Counted from the first letter of the stretch, positions 7,565-16,569 are shown. The stretch is DNA of 64,000 nucleotides from MED-G105 sp050331095 (GCA_050331095.1 JBHJHE010000016.1:14363-78362), one strand, 5' to 3'. Translations and numbers: made by a program. Notes: generated from the sequence alone by a model not told the origin.

Positions 7565-9232
7565 TCAGGTTTTTTTCTTCGGTTTCAGCCGCGGCGCGAA
7601 GCCGCGCTCGCCGCCGCCGACGGACGCCGCCGTCGTCTCCGGAAAAGTCGCCCGCCAGGCCCGCTCGAAAGCGAGGCCGCGGGCGACGTCGGCGCGGCCC
7701 GCCGCGTCAAGGGCGCGCCCGGCGACGACGCGCGCCGCCGGATCGTCAGCATAGGCGCCGTCGCTCAAGACCAGCGCCGCGAGCCCCGCCTGCCCCGGCG
7801 AGCCGCCAAGGGCGCCGGCGAAGGCGGCGTCGACGGTGGCCGCGAAGTCCTGGCGATCGTCCGCTCCCACATTGATCGCGGCAGCGTCGACGAGGGCGGT
7901 TGGATCGATCGACACGTTGGCGGCCGCCGAGACGTCGGCGCCGCTTTTCGGATCGATCATGGCGAGGAGGTTCGTCAGTTCGATGAACCGCAATTGCTGG
8001 CCTTCGTCGAGCCCCGAAAGCCCACGGCCCAGCATCGCCATCAGCCAGGTCGCCGCGCCGGCCCCGTCGCCGACGGCCATGCGCGCTTCGGCGAAGGCGC
8101 CCGCCGCGTCGGTGGAGACGAGCACGCCTTCGAGGCTCGTCACGTCCGGCGCGTGGGCGAGCGCGGCGGCGTAACGGCGCTGAAAGCTCGGTGCCCGGAG
8201 AATCGTGGCTGCGATCGTCTCGGCGCGATCGCGGACGAACTCCGGCGCGCTCAGGGTTTCGATGTGACGATAGAGAAGCGCATCGGCGACGACGTCGGCG
8301 GCGTTCGCCTCGGCGCGCGCCGGCGCGTCGGCGATCTCCTCGGTCTCCGCCGGCAGCGCGGCGTAGACGCCGCGCAGCGCCGCGCCGTCTATGACGCCCA
8401 TGGCGGCGAGCCGCTGGCTCGCGGCGATGCGGAAGGCGGGGGCGAGATCGGCGTCGTCCGCTAGGGCGGCGAGGACCCCGGCGTCGGCGACGTCGAGCGT
8501 CCGGGGCCCGAGCGGCGCGCCGAGCTTGCGGGCGATGGCCAGGTGCAGCGCGTTCTCCGGCGTCGCGACGCCGTCGATCGGCGCGGGGATCGCCACGGCG
8601 GAGAGGAGCTCGTCGTCAAGATCCGAAAGCGCGCCTTGTTCGCGCAGGATGCCGAGCGTCAGGTCGGCGGCGTCGTAGCGCGCGTCGGCGGCGTCGCAGA
8701 AGACCCGCAACCGCGCCCAGAACGCCGCCTCGCCGCCTGAGCGCAGGCGCGCGCCGCGGCCGCACGCGGCGTCGACGTCGTCGGCGAGGAGGTCGGCGAT
8801 GGCGAGGGAGCGCCCGACCCAGGGGTCGGCGTTCGAGGCGTTCGACAGGCTCGCGACCGTGCGCGCCTCGTCGACGAAGCCGGCGCGCGCGAGGGCGAGG
8901 AGCTTGCGGCCGCCGAGGCTCGAGGTCGCGCCGGCGGGGCTCTCGCCGGCCGTCAACAGGATGCGGCGCATGGTGCGCCCGACCGACGGCGAGACAGGCC
9001 GCGCCGGCAGCGCCTCCAGCAGGCGGCCGACGGCGTCGGCGTTCGCAGCCTCCCAGAGATTGCGTTCAAGCGCGCCCTGACCACGGTCGAGGAGCCCCGT
9101 GGCGAAGGGATCGTTCGACAGGGACGTGCGCTCGATCGGCGTCGGCGAGAAATCCTGCGCCGCCGCGCCGGAGGCGGCGAAGAGGAGCCCGCCGAGGGCG
9201 CAGCGAAGGCGTTTAGTCGTTGGGCGTCGCAC
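7565..9232 (-). CDS. Secreted alpha-helical protein of unknown function
   Basis: A 555-residue protein with a Sec signal peptide (basic start, then CALGGLLFAASGAAAQ, with cleavage predicted after AAA). The rest is very rich in Ala, Asp and Leu and looks like a run of helical repeats, with a basic C-terminus (LKPKKKT). No catalytic motif is visible. Genes of similar size and composition sit between xerD and aroK in other alphaproteobacteria, so it is likely a conserved periplasmic or envelope protein. I chose GTG 9232 because AGGAGG lies six bases upstream; a TTG at 9250 is possible. The start overlaps the end of the small membrane gene by 20 bases in another frame, implying coupling. Confidence 0.8.
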   Translation of the reverse strand: MRRPTTKRLRCALGGLLFAASGAAAQDFSPTPIERTSLSNDPFATGLLDRGQGALERNLWEAANADAVGRLLEALPARPVSPSVGRTMRRILLTAGESPAGATSSLGGRKLLALARAGFVDEARTVASLSNASNADPWVGRSLAIADLLADDVDAACGRGARLRSGGEAAFWARLRVFCDAADARYDAADLTLGILREQGALSDLDDELLSAVAIPAPIDGVATPENALHLAIARKLGAPLGPRTLDVADAGVLAALADDADLAPAFRIAASQRLAAMGVIDGAALRGVYAALPAETEEIADAPARAEANAADVVADALLYRHIETLSAPEFVRDRAETIAATILRAPSFQRRYAAALAHAPDVTSLEGVLVSTDAAGAFAEARMAVGDGAGAATWLMAMLGRGLSGLDEGQQLRFIELTNLLAMIDPKSGADVSAAANVSIDPTALVDAAAINVGADDRQDFAATVDAAFAGALGGSPGQAGLAALVLSDGAYADDPAARVVAGRALDAAGRADVARGLAFERAWRATFPETTAASVGGGERGFAPRLKPKKKT

Positions 9233-9344
9233 GAACCGCCTCCTGCTCAATCGTCCTCACCTCGGGTTCGAGACTGAGGCCAAAAACGTAAAGCCCGACG
9301 AGCGCGGCGACGATCAGCAACAAGACAATGCCCGCAAAGCGCAT
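9213..9344 (-). CDS. Small 43-residue single-span membrane protein
   Basis: ATG 9344 opens a 43-codon frame ending at TAA 9213. It encodes a short basic start (MRFAG), one hydrophobic helix (about residues 5-23, IVLLLIVAALVGLYVFGLS), then an acidic tail with EPEVRTIEQEA and ending TPND. The layout of a helix followed by a P-E-x-x-T-I-E-x-E motif is one I recall from short alphaproteobacterial proteins in this position; the family is unnamed. It overlaps the downstream secreted-protein gene, and its own sequence supplies that gene's ribosome-binding site, so both are probably made together. It is divergent from aroK. Confidence 0.7.
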   Translation of the reverse strand: MRFAGIVLLLIVAALVGLYVFGLSLEPEVRTIEQEAVRATPND

Positions 9345-9491
9345 GGCGGCGTCCCCCTTCCAGGGCCTGGCGGCGGACGCGGCGCGCCGGCCCGATAGTC
9401 GCGTTTAACGCATTTCGGCGTCAGCGCGAAGGCCGTCGCCAAGCCCGGGCGACGCTGGCGTCCGCGCCCGCGAGGCCCTATTTCCTGAACC

Positions 9492-10070
9492 ATGGGTAAG
9501 GCGCGCTTGGATTTGGTCGACAAAATCGGCCGGCGTCCCGTCGTATTGGTCGGCATGATGGGCGTCGGCAAAACAACCGTCGGGCGGCGCCTCGCGCCTC
9601 GTCTCGGGCTTGCGTTCAAGGACGCGGACGAGGAGATCGAAAAGGCGGCCGGCATGCCCGTGGCGGATCTCTTCGAGGCCCATGGAGAGGCGCAGTTCCG
9701 CCGCGGCGAGACGCAGGTGATCGAGCGCCTTCTTGGCGAGGGGCCGGCGGTGATCGCCACGGGCGGCGGAGCCATGGCGAACGCCGAGACGCGGACCTTG
9801 ATCCGTGCACGGTCGTTCTCGATCTGGCTCCACGCCGGGCTCGACACGATCGTGCGCCGCGCGACGCGCCGCAACACGCGTCCTCTCCTGCGGAGCGGCG
9901 ATCCGGCGGCGACGATCGCGAAACTTCTGAACGACCGGGCGCCGCACTATGCGACCGCCGACGTCGCGGTCGAGAGCCCCGAAGGGCCCCACGGACGCAC
10001 CGTCGACGCGATTATCCGCGCCCTCGACGCGCGCGCGGCCGACCACGCCAACGGCGTCGACCGATCGTGA
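9492..10070 (+). CDS. aroK: Shikimate kinase
   Basis: A 192-residue P-loop kinase that phosphorylates shikimate at the 3-hydroxyl. Visible motifs are the Walker A loop GMMGVGKTT (about residues 20-28), the shikimate-binding DADEEIEK, RRGE, the GGGA motif (IATGGGAMA), and the lid R-x-x-RPLL. The length is normal. The stop codon overlaps the aroB start (GTGA), so the two shikimate genes are coupled. ATG 9492 lies 148 bases from the divergent small membrane gene, leaving room for both promoters. Confidence 0.96.
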   Translation: MGKARLDLVDKIGRRPVVLVGMMGVGKTTVGRRLAPRLGLAFKDADEEIEKAAGMPVADLFEAHGEAQFRRGETQVIERLLGEGPAVIATGGGAMANAETRTLIRARSFSIWLHAGLDTIVRRATRRNTRPLLRSGDPAATIAKLLNDRAPHYATADVAVESPEGPHGRTVDAIIRALDARAADHANGVDRS

Positions 10071-11185
10071 GCGATCCGCGGCGCATCCCCGTGGCGCTGG
10101 GGGACCGATCCTACGACGCGCTCGTCGGCGCGGGACTTCTTGAGCGCGCCGGCGAGTTCCTGAAGCCGCTCGCGCCGCGGCCCTGGACCGTCGTCGTCAG
10201 CGACGCGAATGTCGCGGCGGCCCAAGGCGCACGGTTGCGCGCCGGCCTCTCCGCCGCGGGCTTCGACTTCGAGGAGGTGGCGATCGCCGCCGGCGAGCGG
10301 TCGAAATCCTTCGCGCAGCTCGAGCGGCTTATCGAACGCCTGCTCTCGCTCGAGGTGGAGCGGACCGACGTGATCGTCGCCTTCGGCGGCGGCGTCGTCG
10401 GCGACCTCGTTGGGCTCGCCGCCGGCCTCCTGCGGCGCGGCTGCCGCTTCGCCCAGGTCCCGACGAGCCTCCTCGCCCAGGTCGACAGCGCCGTCGGCGG
10501 CAAGACGGCGATCAACGCTGCGGCGGGCAAGAACCTCGTCGGCCTTTTCCACCAGCCGGCGCTCGTTCTCGCCGACGTCGCCGCGCTCGCGACGCTCCCG
10601 GCGCGCGAGATGCGCGCCGGCTACGCCGAGATCGTCAAGGTGGGGGCCATCGACCGGCCCGATTTCTTCGCCTGGCTGGAGCGCGAGGGTCCAAAAGCGC
10701 TGGCCGGCGACGGCGCGGCGCTCACCGAGGCGATCGCCGCCTCCATCGCCGCCAAAGCCGCGATCGTCGCCGCGGACGAACGCGAACGCGGGGCCCGGGC
10801 GCTCCTCAATCTCGGCCACACGTTCGGCCACGCGCTGGAGGCCGTCTACGACTATGACGGCCGGCTGACCCATGGCGAGGCGGTCGCCCTCGGCATGGGC
10901 CTCGCCTTCGACTACGCCGTCGAGCGCGGGGAGTGTCCCGCCGCCGACGCGGATCGGCTGAAAGCGCACCTGACTGCGGTCGGCCTGCCCTCGCGCCTGG
11001 CCGACGCGCCGCCCGACGACGGCCTGACCGCCGACCGGCTCGTCGCCCTGATGATGCAGGACAAGAAAGTCGCGCAAGGGCGCCTGACGCTGATCCTGCC
11101 GACCGCGATCGGCGCGGCGCGCATCGTCGCGGACGCCGACCCGCAAGCCGTGCGCGATTTCCTCGCTGCGCGCATCGACGCATAA
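10067..11185 (+). CDS. aroB: 3-dehydroquinate synthase
   Basis: A 372-residue NAD- and metal-dependent enzyme that cyclises DAHP to 3-dehydroquinate in the shikimate pathway. Signature segments are FGGGVVGDLVGLAAG, TSLLAQVDSAVGGKTAIN, KNLVGLFHQP, and the metal-binding GYAEIVKVG ... LNLGHTFGHALE and HGEAVALGM histidines. The start GTG 10067 overlaps the end of aroK by four bases. A very long antisense frame covers this gene, but its composition is that of a shadow of GC-rich codons. Confidence 0.97.
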   Translation: MSDPRRIPVALGDRSYDALVGAGLLERAGEFLKPLAPRPWTVVVSDANVAAAQGARLRAGLSAAGFDFEEVAIAAGERSKSFAQLERLIERLLSLEVERTDVIVAFGGGVVGDLVGLAAGLLRRGCRFAQVPTSLLAQVDSAVGGKTAINAAAGKNLVGLFHQPALVLADVAALATLPAREMRAGYAEIVKVGAIDRPDFFAWLEREGPKALAGDGAALTEAIAASIAAKAAIVAADERERGARALLNLGHTFGHALEAVYDYDGRLTHGEAVALGMGLAFDYAVERGECPAADADRLKAHLTAVGLPSRLADAPPDDGLTADRLVALMMQDKKVAQGRLTLILPTAIGAARIVADADPQAVRDFLAARIDA

Positions 11186-11233
11186 GATCGGCGCACCCCC
11201 GACGAACGCCCGCCGCGGCGGCAACGGAGACCC

Positions 11234-12523
11234 ATGACGGACGCGACCCCCAACCTTTGGTTCACCGGCGGCCTTTTCGCCGCGCTTCTTCTCTTGTCGG
11301 GCTTCTTCTCCGGCTCGGAGACGGCGCTCACCGCTACGTCGCGCGCGCGTATGCACAAGCTCGAGGCCGACGGGAACGCCCGCGCGCGGGCGGTGAACCG
11401 GCTCATCCGCGACCGGGAGAAGATGCTGGGGGCGATCCTCCTCGGGAACAATCTCGTCAACAACTCCGCGGCCGTGCTTTCCGGCGTCGTCCTCGGCGCG
11501 ATGTTCGGCCAGGCGGGCGCAGCGCTCGCGACCCTCGTCGTCACGGCGCTGATCGTCATCTTCTCCGAGGTGACGCCGAAGACCCTCGCCATCGCCCGGC
11601 CCGACGCGTTCGCCATGGCGGTCGCGCCGATCATGCGGTGGATCGTCGTCCTGTTCGCGCCGGTCACGCTCATCGTGCAGATCGTCGTGCGCGCGGCGTT
11701 GCGGATCGTCGGCGTCGACGCGAGCCGCGAGGCGGCGCTCTTCAGCGCCGCCGACGAGCTGCGCGGCGCGAGCGATCTGCACCATGAGGAAGGGGGGCTC
11801 GACAAGGAAGCGCGGGACCTGTTTCGAGGGGCGCTCGACCTCGACGACATCAAGGTCGAGGAGATCATGGTCCATCGCAAGTCGATCGAGATGTTCGACA
11901 TCGAACGCGGCGCGGCGGAGCTGATCCCGGAAATCCTCAAGAGCGCCCACACCCGGATCCCGCTTTATCGCGGCGACAGCGACGACATCATCGGCGTCCT
12001 GCACTCGAAGGACCTGCTGCGCGCGATCTGGGAGGCGGGCTCGGATCCGGCGAAGATCGACCTCGAATCCCTGTCGCGCCCGCCCTACTTCGTGCCCGAG
12101 ACGACGACCCTGCAGGAGCAGCTCGACGCCTTCAAAGGCAAGCAGGAGCACTTCGCCCTCGTCGTCGACGAGTACGGATCGATCATGGGCCTCGTGACCC
12201 TTGAGGACATTCTCGAAGAAATCGTCGGCGAGATCGAAGACGAGTACGACAGTCCCGTCCAGGGGGTGCGCCCGCAGCCCGACGGCTCGATCAACATCGA
12301 CGGCGACGTGACGATCCGCGACGTCAATCGCGCCCTCGACTGGAGCCTGCCCGACGAGGAGGCCGTGACGATCGCCGGCCTCGTGATCCACGAAGCCCAG
12401 TCGATCCCCGAAGTCGGACAGACCTTCTCCTTCCACGGGTATCGCTTCCGCATCGTTCGCCGCCGGCGCAATCAAATCACCGCGCTGAAGATCACGCCGC
12501 TTGAGACCGCGCCCGCCGCGTGA
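11234..12523 (+). CDS. HlyC/CorC (CNNM) family transporter with CBS domains
   Basis: A 429-residue membrane protein: DUF21 domain with about four helices (residues 1-170, including FSGSETALTATSRARMH and LGAILLGNNLVNN), a CBS pair (about 200-325, with HTRIPLYRGDSDDIIGVLHSKDL and FALVVDEYGSIMGLVTLEDILEE), and a CorC_HlyC domain at the end. Relatives take part in magnesium/cobalt efflux or tolerance; the real substrate here is unknown. It follows aroB at 48 bases, the same order seen in many alphaproteobacteria, and may be cotranscribed. Confidence 0.93.
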   Translation: MTDATPNLWFTGGLFAALLLLSGFFSGSETALTATSRARMHKLEADGNARARAVNRLIRDREKMLGAILLGNNLVNNSAAVLSGVVLGAMFGQAGAALATLVVTALIVIFSEVTPKTLAIARPDAFAMAVAPIMRWIVVLFAPVTLIVQIVVRAALRIVGVDASREAALFSAADELRGASDLHHEEGGLDKEARDLFRGALDLDDIKVEEIMVHRKSIEMFDIERGAAELIPEILKSAHTRIPLYRGDSDDIIGVLHSKDLLRAIWEAGSDPAKIDLESLSRPPYFVPETTTLQEQLDAFKGKQEHFALVVDEYGSIMGLVTLEDILEEIVGEIEDEYDSPVQGVRPQPDGSINIDGDVTIRDVNRALDWSLPDEEAVTIAGLVIHEAQSIPEVGQTFSFHGYRFRIVRRRRNQITALKITPLETAPAA

Positions 12524-12586
12524 TCGAACGCGGGAAGCGAGCTCGCCAGGCCGGCCCGCGCAACGCCCGATGGAAAGCCCGATCCG

Positions 12587-13924
12587 ATGACCGACGCCGC
12601 CCTCGCCGCCGACGACACGCGCTCCGCCGCCGCGCCGCCGCGCGGGGCCATCGCGTTCATTTTCATCACGGTGCTCATCAACATGATCGGCTTCGGCGTC
12701 GTCATGCCGGTGATGCCGGACCTCGTGATGGAGGTGACGGGCGTCGGCCGCGGCGAGGCGGCGCGCTGGGGCGGCTATCTCACGGTCGTCTACGCGGCGA
12801 TGCAGTTCGTCATGTCGCCCGTGCTCGGCGCGCTGTCGGACCGCTTCGGGCGCCGGCCGGTGACCCTCGGATCGCTGATCGCCTACGCCTTCGACTTTTT
12901 GTTGATGGCTCTGGCGCCGACGTTCGCGCTCCTCTTCGTCGCGCGGGCCTTCGCGGGCGCTTTCGCAGCGACCTTCACGACCGCGAGCGCCTACATCGCC
13001 GACGTTTCGCCGCCGAACAAACGTGCGGCGAACTTCGGGCTTATCGGCGCGGCCTTCGGCCTCGGCTGCATCATAGGCCCCGTGGTCGGCGGGCTCGTCG
13101 GCGACGCCTACGGCCACCGGGCCCCGTTCTTCGTCGTCGCGGCCCTCGGCGCGGCGAATTTCCTCTTTGGGCTGATCGCTCTGCCGGAGACGCTGGCGGC
13201 CGACAAGCGCCGGGCGTTCGACTGGCGGCGGGCCAACGTCTTCGGCAATTTCGCGCAGCTCGGCAAACTGCCGTCGATACTGCCGATCGCGTTTTCGATG
13301 TTCCTCTTCCAGATCGGCCACTGGGCTTTTCCGTCCGTGTGGGCCTATTACGCCGGGGTCAAGTTCGGGTGGCCGCCCTCGGAGATCGCGTATTCCCTCG
13401 CCGCCGTGGGGCTCGCCGCAGCGATCGTTCAGGGCGGCGGCACGCGGCTCATCGTGCCGAAGATCGGCGAGCGCGCCGCGGCGTTTCTGGGCCTCGCGAT
13501 CGCCTGCTTCGTCTACCCGGCTTACGGCCTCGCGACGGCGGGCTGGATGATCTACGCGCTCATCCCCATCGGCGCGTTCGTCGGGCTCGCAGCGCCGGCG
13601 CTGCAAGGCGTCATGTCGGCGCGGGTCCCCGCCGACGCGCAAGGCGAGCTCCAGGGGGCGATCGCCAGCGTCAACGGCTTGTCGATGATCGTGGGGCCGA
13701 TCGTCGTCACGCAGATCTTCGCCGCGTTCACGCAGGCTGAAGGGCCGGTCATGATCGGACCGTTCGAAGTGAGCGCCGACGGCGCGCCGATTTACTTTCC
13801 GGGCGCGCCCTACGTCTTCGCCGGCGCGCTCGCGGCCGTCTCCATGTTGCCGCTGTTCGGCGCCTTGCGCGGCGTCGCGCGCGCCGACGACGCCGTCAGC
13901 GCGGGCCCGCAACCCGCAGCTTGA
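12587..13924 (+). CDS. MFS transporter, TetA/TCR-like
   Basis: A 445-residue protein with about 12 membrane helices. The loop 2-3 motif GALSDRFGRRPVTLGSL and the helix 5 motif GLGCIIGPVVGGLVGD are those of drug:proton antiporters in the TCR (tetracycline resistance) family. This makes it a probable proton-driven efflux pump of the inner membrane; homologues this divergent are often annotated TetA without proven tetracycline transport. No TetR-type regulator is adjacent. Its last 29 bases overlap the convergent ion-channel gene. Confidence 0.9.
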   Translation: MTDAALAADDTRSAAAPPRGAIAFIFITVLINMIGFGVVMPVMPDLVMEVTGVGRGEAARWGGYLTVVYAAMQFVMSPVLGALSDRFGRRPVTLGSLIAYAFDFLLMALAPTFALLFVARAFAGAFAATFTTASAYIADVSPPNKRAANFGLIGAAFGLGCIIGPVVGGLVGDAYGHRAPFFVVAALGAANFLFGLIALPETLAADKRRAFDWRRANVFGNFAQLGKLPSILPIAFSMFLFQIGHWAFPSVWAYYAGVKFGWPPSEIAYSLAAVGLAAAIVQGGGTRLIVPKIGERAAAFLGLAIACFVYPAYGLATAGWMIYALIPIGAFVGLAAPALQGVMSARVPADAQGELQGAIASVNGLSMIVGPIVVTQIFAAFTQAEGPVMIGPFEVSADGAPIYFPGAPYVFAGALAAVSMLPLFGALRGVARADDAVSAGPQPAA

Positions 13925-14339
13925 TCGTCATCTCGACGAGCACGGCGGCGGACAAGCCGAACAACAAAAGGCCGTTGGCGGCGCACGCGCCCGACAGCAA
14001 CCGCCAGGGCGGGTCGAGCAACACGTCGCCGAAGCCGAGCGTCGTGTAGCTCACCGCCGCGAAGTAAAGCGCCGCCTCGAAATCGGCGAAGCGCTCCAGA
14101 CGCAGAAACGCCATGGCCCACATCCAGATCTCGACGGCGTGGGCCGCCATCAGGACGAGACCGAGCGAGGTGAGCGCCGCGGCGTCGCGCGCCGTTCGCC
14201 AAAGCCCCTGCGCGTGGCCGATCAGGGCCCGCGCGAGCGCGGCGGCGCCGGCGACGACGAGCGCATGGAAGAGCGTCGTCATCGCGATCAGGGCCCCGGC
14301 GAGCGCCAATTGTCTCCAGACGTCGTGAAAGTCCGCCAT
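13896..14339 (-). CDS. Small two-helix potassium-channel-like protein
   Basis: A 147-residue protein with four hydrophobic stretches. The last two flank a pore helix and a filter-like sequence, SYTTLGFGDVLL (about residues 95-106), which corresponds to TVGYGD of potassium channels with Leu in place of Val and Phe in place of Tyr. This places it in the Ion_trans_2 group; potassium selectivity is probable but unproven. No regulatory RCK domain is present. Its 3' end lies inside the 3' end of the MFS gene on the other strand. Confidence 0.8.
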   Translation of the reverse strand: MADFHDVWRQLALAGALIAMTTLFHALVVAGAAALARALIGHAQGLWRTARDAAALTSLGLVLMAAHAVEIWMWAMAFLRLERFADFEAALYFAAVSYTTLGFGDVLLDPPWRLLSGACAANGLLLFGLSAAVLVEMTIKLRVAGPR

Positions 14340-14426
14340 GCGCCGTTCCTGGCTCGTGTCGCGCGTCGGGCTTAGCGCGGGCGGCCGCCCGGCCTCCAGA
14401 GCGCCGTGCGTTCGAGCGATTGGCGG

Positions 14427-14735
14427 TTAGCGCGCCCGGGCCGCATCGCCAAGCCGCTTTTCGGCGCGGTCGAGAACGGTTTCGAGGGAGCGCAGATCGC
14501 CCTCGATGGCGCCGTCCGCCGGCGTGGCGTCGTGGGCGGCCTTGAGGTCGGCGATCTCTGCGCGCAGCGCGTCGAGGCGGGTCTTCGCGTCCGCGGTCAA
14601 GACGCGGGGCCCTGCGGAGGCTCTCGGCCGGCCGCCCCAGATGAACCAGGCGGCGGTGAAGCCGAAGGCGAACGCCGAGACGACCGCGGCCAGACCGGGC
14701 CCCGCCGTCGCGACGTTCTTGATGAACTCGTCCAT
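14427..14735 (-). CDS. Single-span membrane protein with coiled-coil tail
   Basis: A 102-residue protein of unknown function. One membrane helix near the N-terminus (about 14-34, LAAVVSAFAFGFTAAWFIWGG) is followed by a charged, heptad-like region with two helices (TRLDALRAEIADLKAAHD and LETVLDRAEKRLGD). It could be a small envelope or septum-associated scaffold, but nothing in the sequence names it. It lies between the channel and infC genes on the same strand, 81 bases after infC. Confidence 0.65.
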   Translation of the reverse strand: MDEFIKNVATAGPGLAAVVSAFAFGFTAAWFIWGGRPRASAGPRVLTADAKTRLDALRAEIADLKAAHDATPADGAIEGDLRSLETVLDRAEKRLGDAARAR

Positions 14736-14816
14736 TCGCTGCTCCCCGCGCTTGCCCGCCGCCGGCGGGCGACGCCAAGACGCGAAGCAAACCCGGCGCC
14801 GCCGCGGCCGTCGACG

Positions 14817-15356
14817 CTATCGGGGGGCCATCACCATCATCATCTGGCGGCCTTCGAGCTTCGGCGTCTGCTCGACCTTGGCGATTTCGTCAAAGTCGGC
14901 CTGGACCTTCTGCAACAGCTCCATACCGCGCTCCTGGTGCGCCATTTCGCGACCGCGGAACCGCAGCGTGACCTTCACCTTGTCGCCGTCGTCAAAGAAG
15001 CGTCGCATCGCCTTGGTCTTCACGTCGTAGTCGTGGCTGTCGATGTTCGGCCGCATCTTGATCTCTTTGATCTCGACGACCTTCTGCTTCTTCTTGGCTT
15101 CGTTCTTTTTCTTTTGTTGCTGATACTTGAACTTGCCGTAGTCGAGAATCTTACAGACCGGCGGCCGGGTGTTCGGCGAGACTTCGACAAGGTCAAGGCC
15201 GGCGCTTTGCGCGATTTCGACCGCGCGTTCGGTGTCCATCACGCCGCGTTTTTCGCCCTCATGATCGATCAGGAGGACTTGCGGGGCGGTGATCGCATCG
15301 TTGATGCGTGGACCTTCAGGTTCGCGCGCCGGCGGGGCGAAGGGTCTACGAGCTAT
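14817..15356 (-). CDS. infC: Translation initiation factor IF-3, apparent AUA start
   Basis: The C-terminal part has the family motifs (GLDLVEVSP, PVCKILDYGKFKYQQQKKK, RFRGREMAHQERG). The conserved N-terminal text (IARRPFAPPAREPEGPRINDAI, QVLLIDHEGEKRGVMDTE) continues upstream to 15356, where an in-frame TGA (15362-15360) lies just before it. Between that stop and the conserved text only GTT, ATA and GCT are available, so translation most likely starts at ATA 15356, giving 179 residues, the usual IF-3 length. GGAG lies seven bases upstream (15367-15364). Rare AUU/AUA-type starts are the known basis of IF-3 autoregulation: IF-3 rejects non-canonical starts, so excess protein lowers its own synthesis. 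ATG/GTG starts at 15239-15242 would remove about a fifth of the protein. Confidence 0.93.
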   Translation of the reverse strand: MARRPFAPPAREPEGPRINDAITAPQVLLIDHEGEKRGVMDTERAVEIAQSAGLDLVEVSPNTRPPVCKILDYGKFKYQQQKKKNEAKKKQKVVEIKEIKMRPNIDSHDYDVKTKAMRRFFDDGDKVKVTLRFRGREMAHQERGMELLQKVQADFDEIAKVEQTPKLEGRQMMMVMAPR

Positions 15357-15520
15357 AACTCATCTCCATTGTCGCTTCGGTTCATTGACGTTTTAGCGCG
15401 GGGGCGACGCGCCACAAGACGGCTCGGCCCTCGCGCCGCTCGAGCGCAAGAGCCTAAGTTCGCCTAAGGAATGGTTAGTATCGCCCCGGACGGCGTCATA
15501 TAACGCGTCCTCGAGCGCGA

Positions 15521-16498
15521 TCAACGCTCAAGCACCATCGCGCGATCGGCCTCTTCGGGGATAAGGCCCATATTCCGAAGCGAGCGCCAGACGAAGTCCG
15601 GCGTCGCCTCCTCCATCGAATGACGCACGGTAAGCGTCATCAGGTGGCGGCCGACGGGCGAGGCGTCCTCCTCGCCAAGCCGCTTGATGAGGACGCCGGC
15701 GCAGCCGACCGAAACGGCGAGCTCCACCTCCTCCGCCGAGTCGCTGACGAAGAACGTCGCCTCGCGCGCCAGCGACGCCAATTGCAGATGATCCGCCTTG
15801 CCCGTCAGGTCCACGACTTCGGGGGCGACCTCGGCGATCTTGTCGGCGAAGCCGTGGATGTCGCGCGACCCGACGATCACCGGCATCACCCCGCCGCGCG
15901 CCATCATCCGCGCGAACTCGCCGTAATGGCGCGCGGGCCACCGCCGCTCAGGGTCGATCCCCGGCAACAAAAGCCCGAACGCGCCGGACACGCCGAACCA
16001 GGACGGCTTCATGTTGGCGCTGTCCTTGCGCGCGTCGAGCGCCCAGGTGAAGGCGGGCAGCCGCTCCGGCGCCTCGACGCCGACGCTTGAAAGGCGCGCC
16101 GCGTTCGGCCCCGCGCGGAGCGCCTCGACGACGTCGCGCGCGCGTCGGCCGGACGGCGCGGCGCATAGCCATTTCGGCCCCATCACGCCGAAGGCGGCCT
16201 GGATCTTCCGCGCGAGGTCGTCGCCGGAGAGATCGTAGACGCGCGAAAACCGCGCCTCGCGCAATTGACGCACGAAAGCGCGCTTGGCGTCGGCGTCGTT
16301 AAGGTTCGGAGCCACCGCCACATGGTCGAAATACGGCGCGGCGCGCGCCACGCGTTGCAACGCCTCGACGGTCAACAGGCTGATGCGGGCGTCGGGATGG
16401 GCCTCGCGGATCGCTTCGAAATAGGGCTCGGCGTTAACGAACGCGGCGAGCGCGTCCGTCTTCACGACCAAAACGTTTTCGGATCTTTTCCGAAGCAT
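15521..16498 (-). CDS. Glycosyltransferase family 9 (heptosyltransferase-like)
   Basis: A 325-residue GT-B fold protein. The N-terminus (NVLVVKTDALAAFVNAEPYFEAIREAHPDARISLLT) matches the lrk-x-d-aigD pattern of ADP-heptose transferases in degraded form, and the C-terminal nucleotide-sugar half includes LLLPGIDPERRWPARHYGEFARMM and LTGKADHLQLASLAREATFFVSDS. Relatives add heptose or related sugars to the LPS core. It is adjacent to and codirectional with a GT4 enzyme, so the pair may build a cell-surface sugar chain; the acceptor is unknown. Confidence 0.82.
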   Translation of the reverse strand: MLRKRSENVLVVKTDALAAFVNAEPYFEAIREAHPDARISLLTVEALQRVARAAPYFDHVAVAPNLNDADAKRAFVRQLREARFSRVYDLSGDDLARKIQAAFGVMGPKWLCAAPSGRRARDVVEALRAGPNAARLSSVGVEAPERLPAFTWALDARKDSANMKPSWFGVSGAFGLLLPGIDPERRWPARHYGEFARMMARGGVMPVIVGSRDIHGFADKIAEVAPEVVDLTGKADHLQLASLAREATFFVSDSAEEVELAVSVGCAGVLIKRLGEEDASPVGRHLMTLTVRHSMEEATPDFVWRSLRNMGLIPEEADRAMVLER

Positions 16499-16569
16499 CC
16501 CCGACCCTTAGCCCCTTTAGCGACCGTCGCGCCGCCGCCGGGCGTCATAGCAGACGATCATAACGCAAC

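Noticed and set aside
9947..13912. A 1321-codon open frame on the minus strand across aroB, the CorC-like gene and the MFS gene
   Set aside because: It is antisense to three well-conserved genes and is an Arg/Asp/Gly-rich shadow caused by GC-rich third positions.
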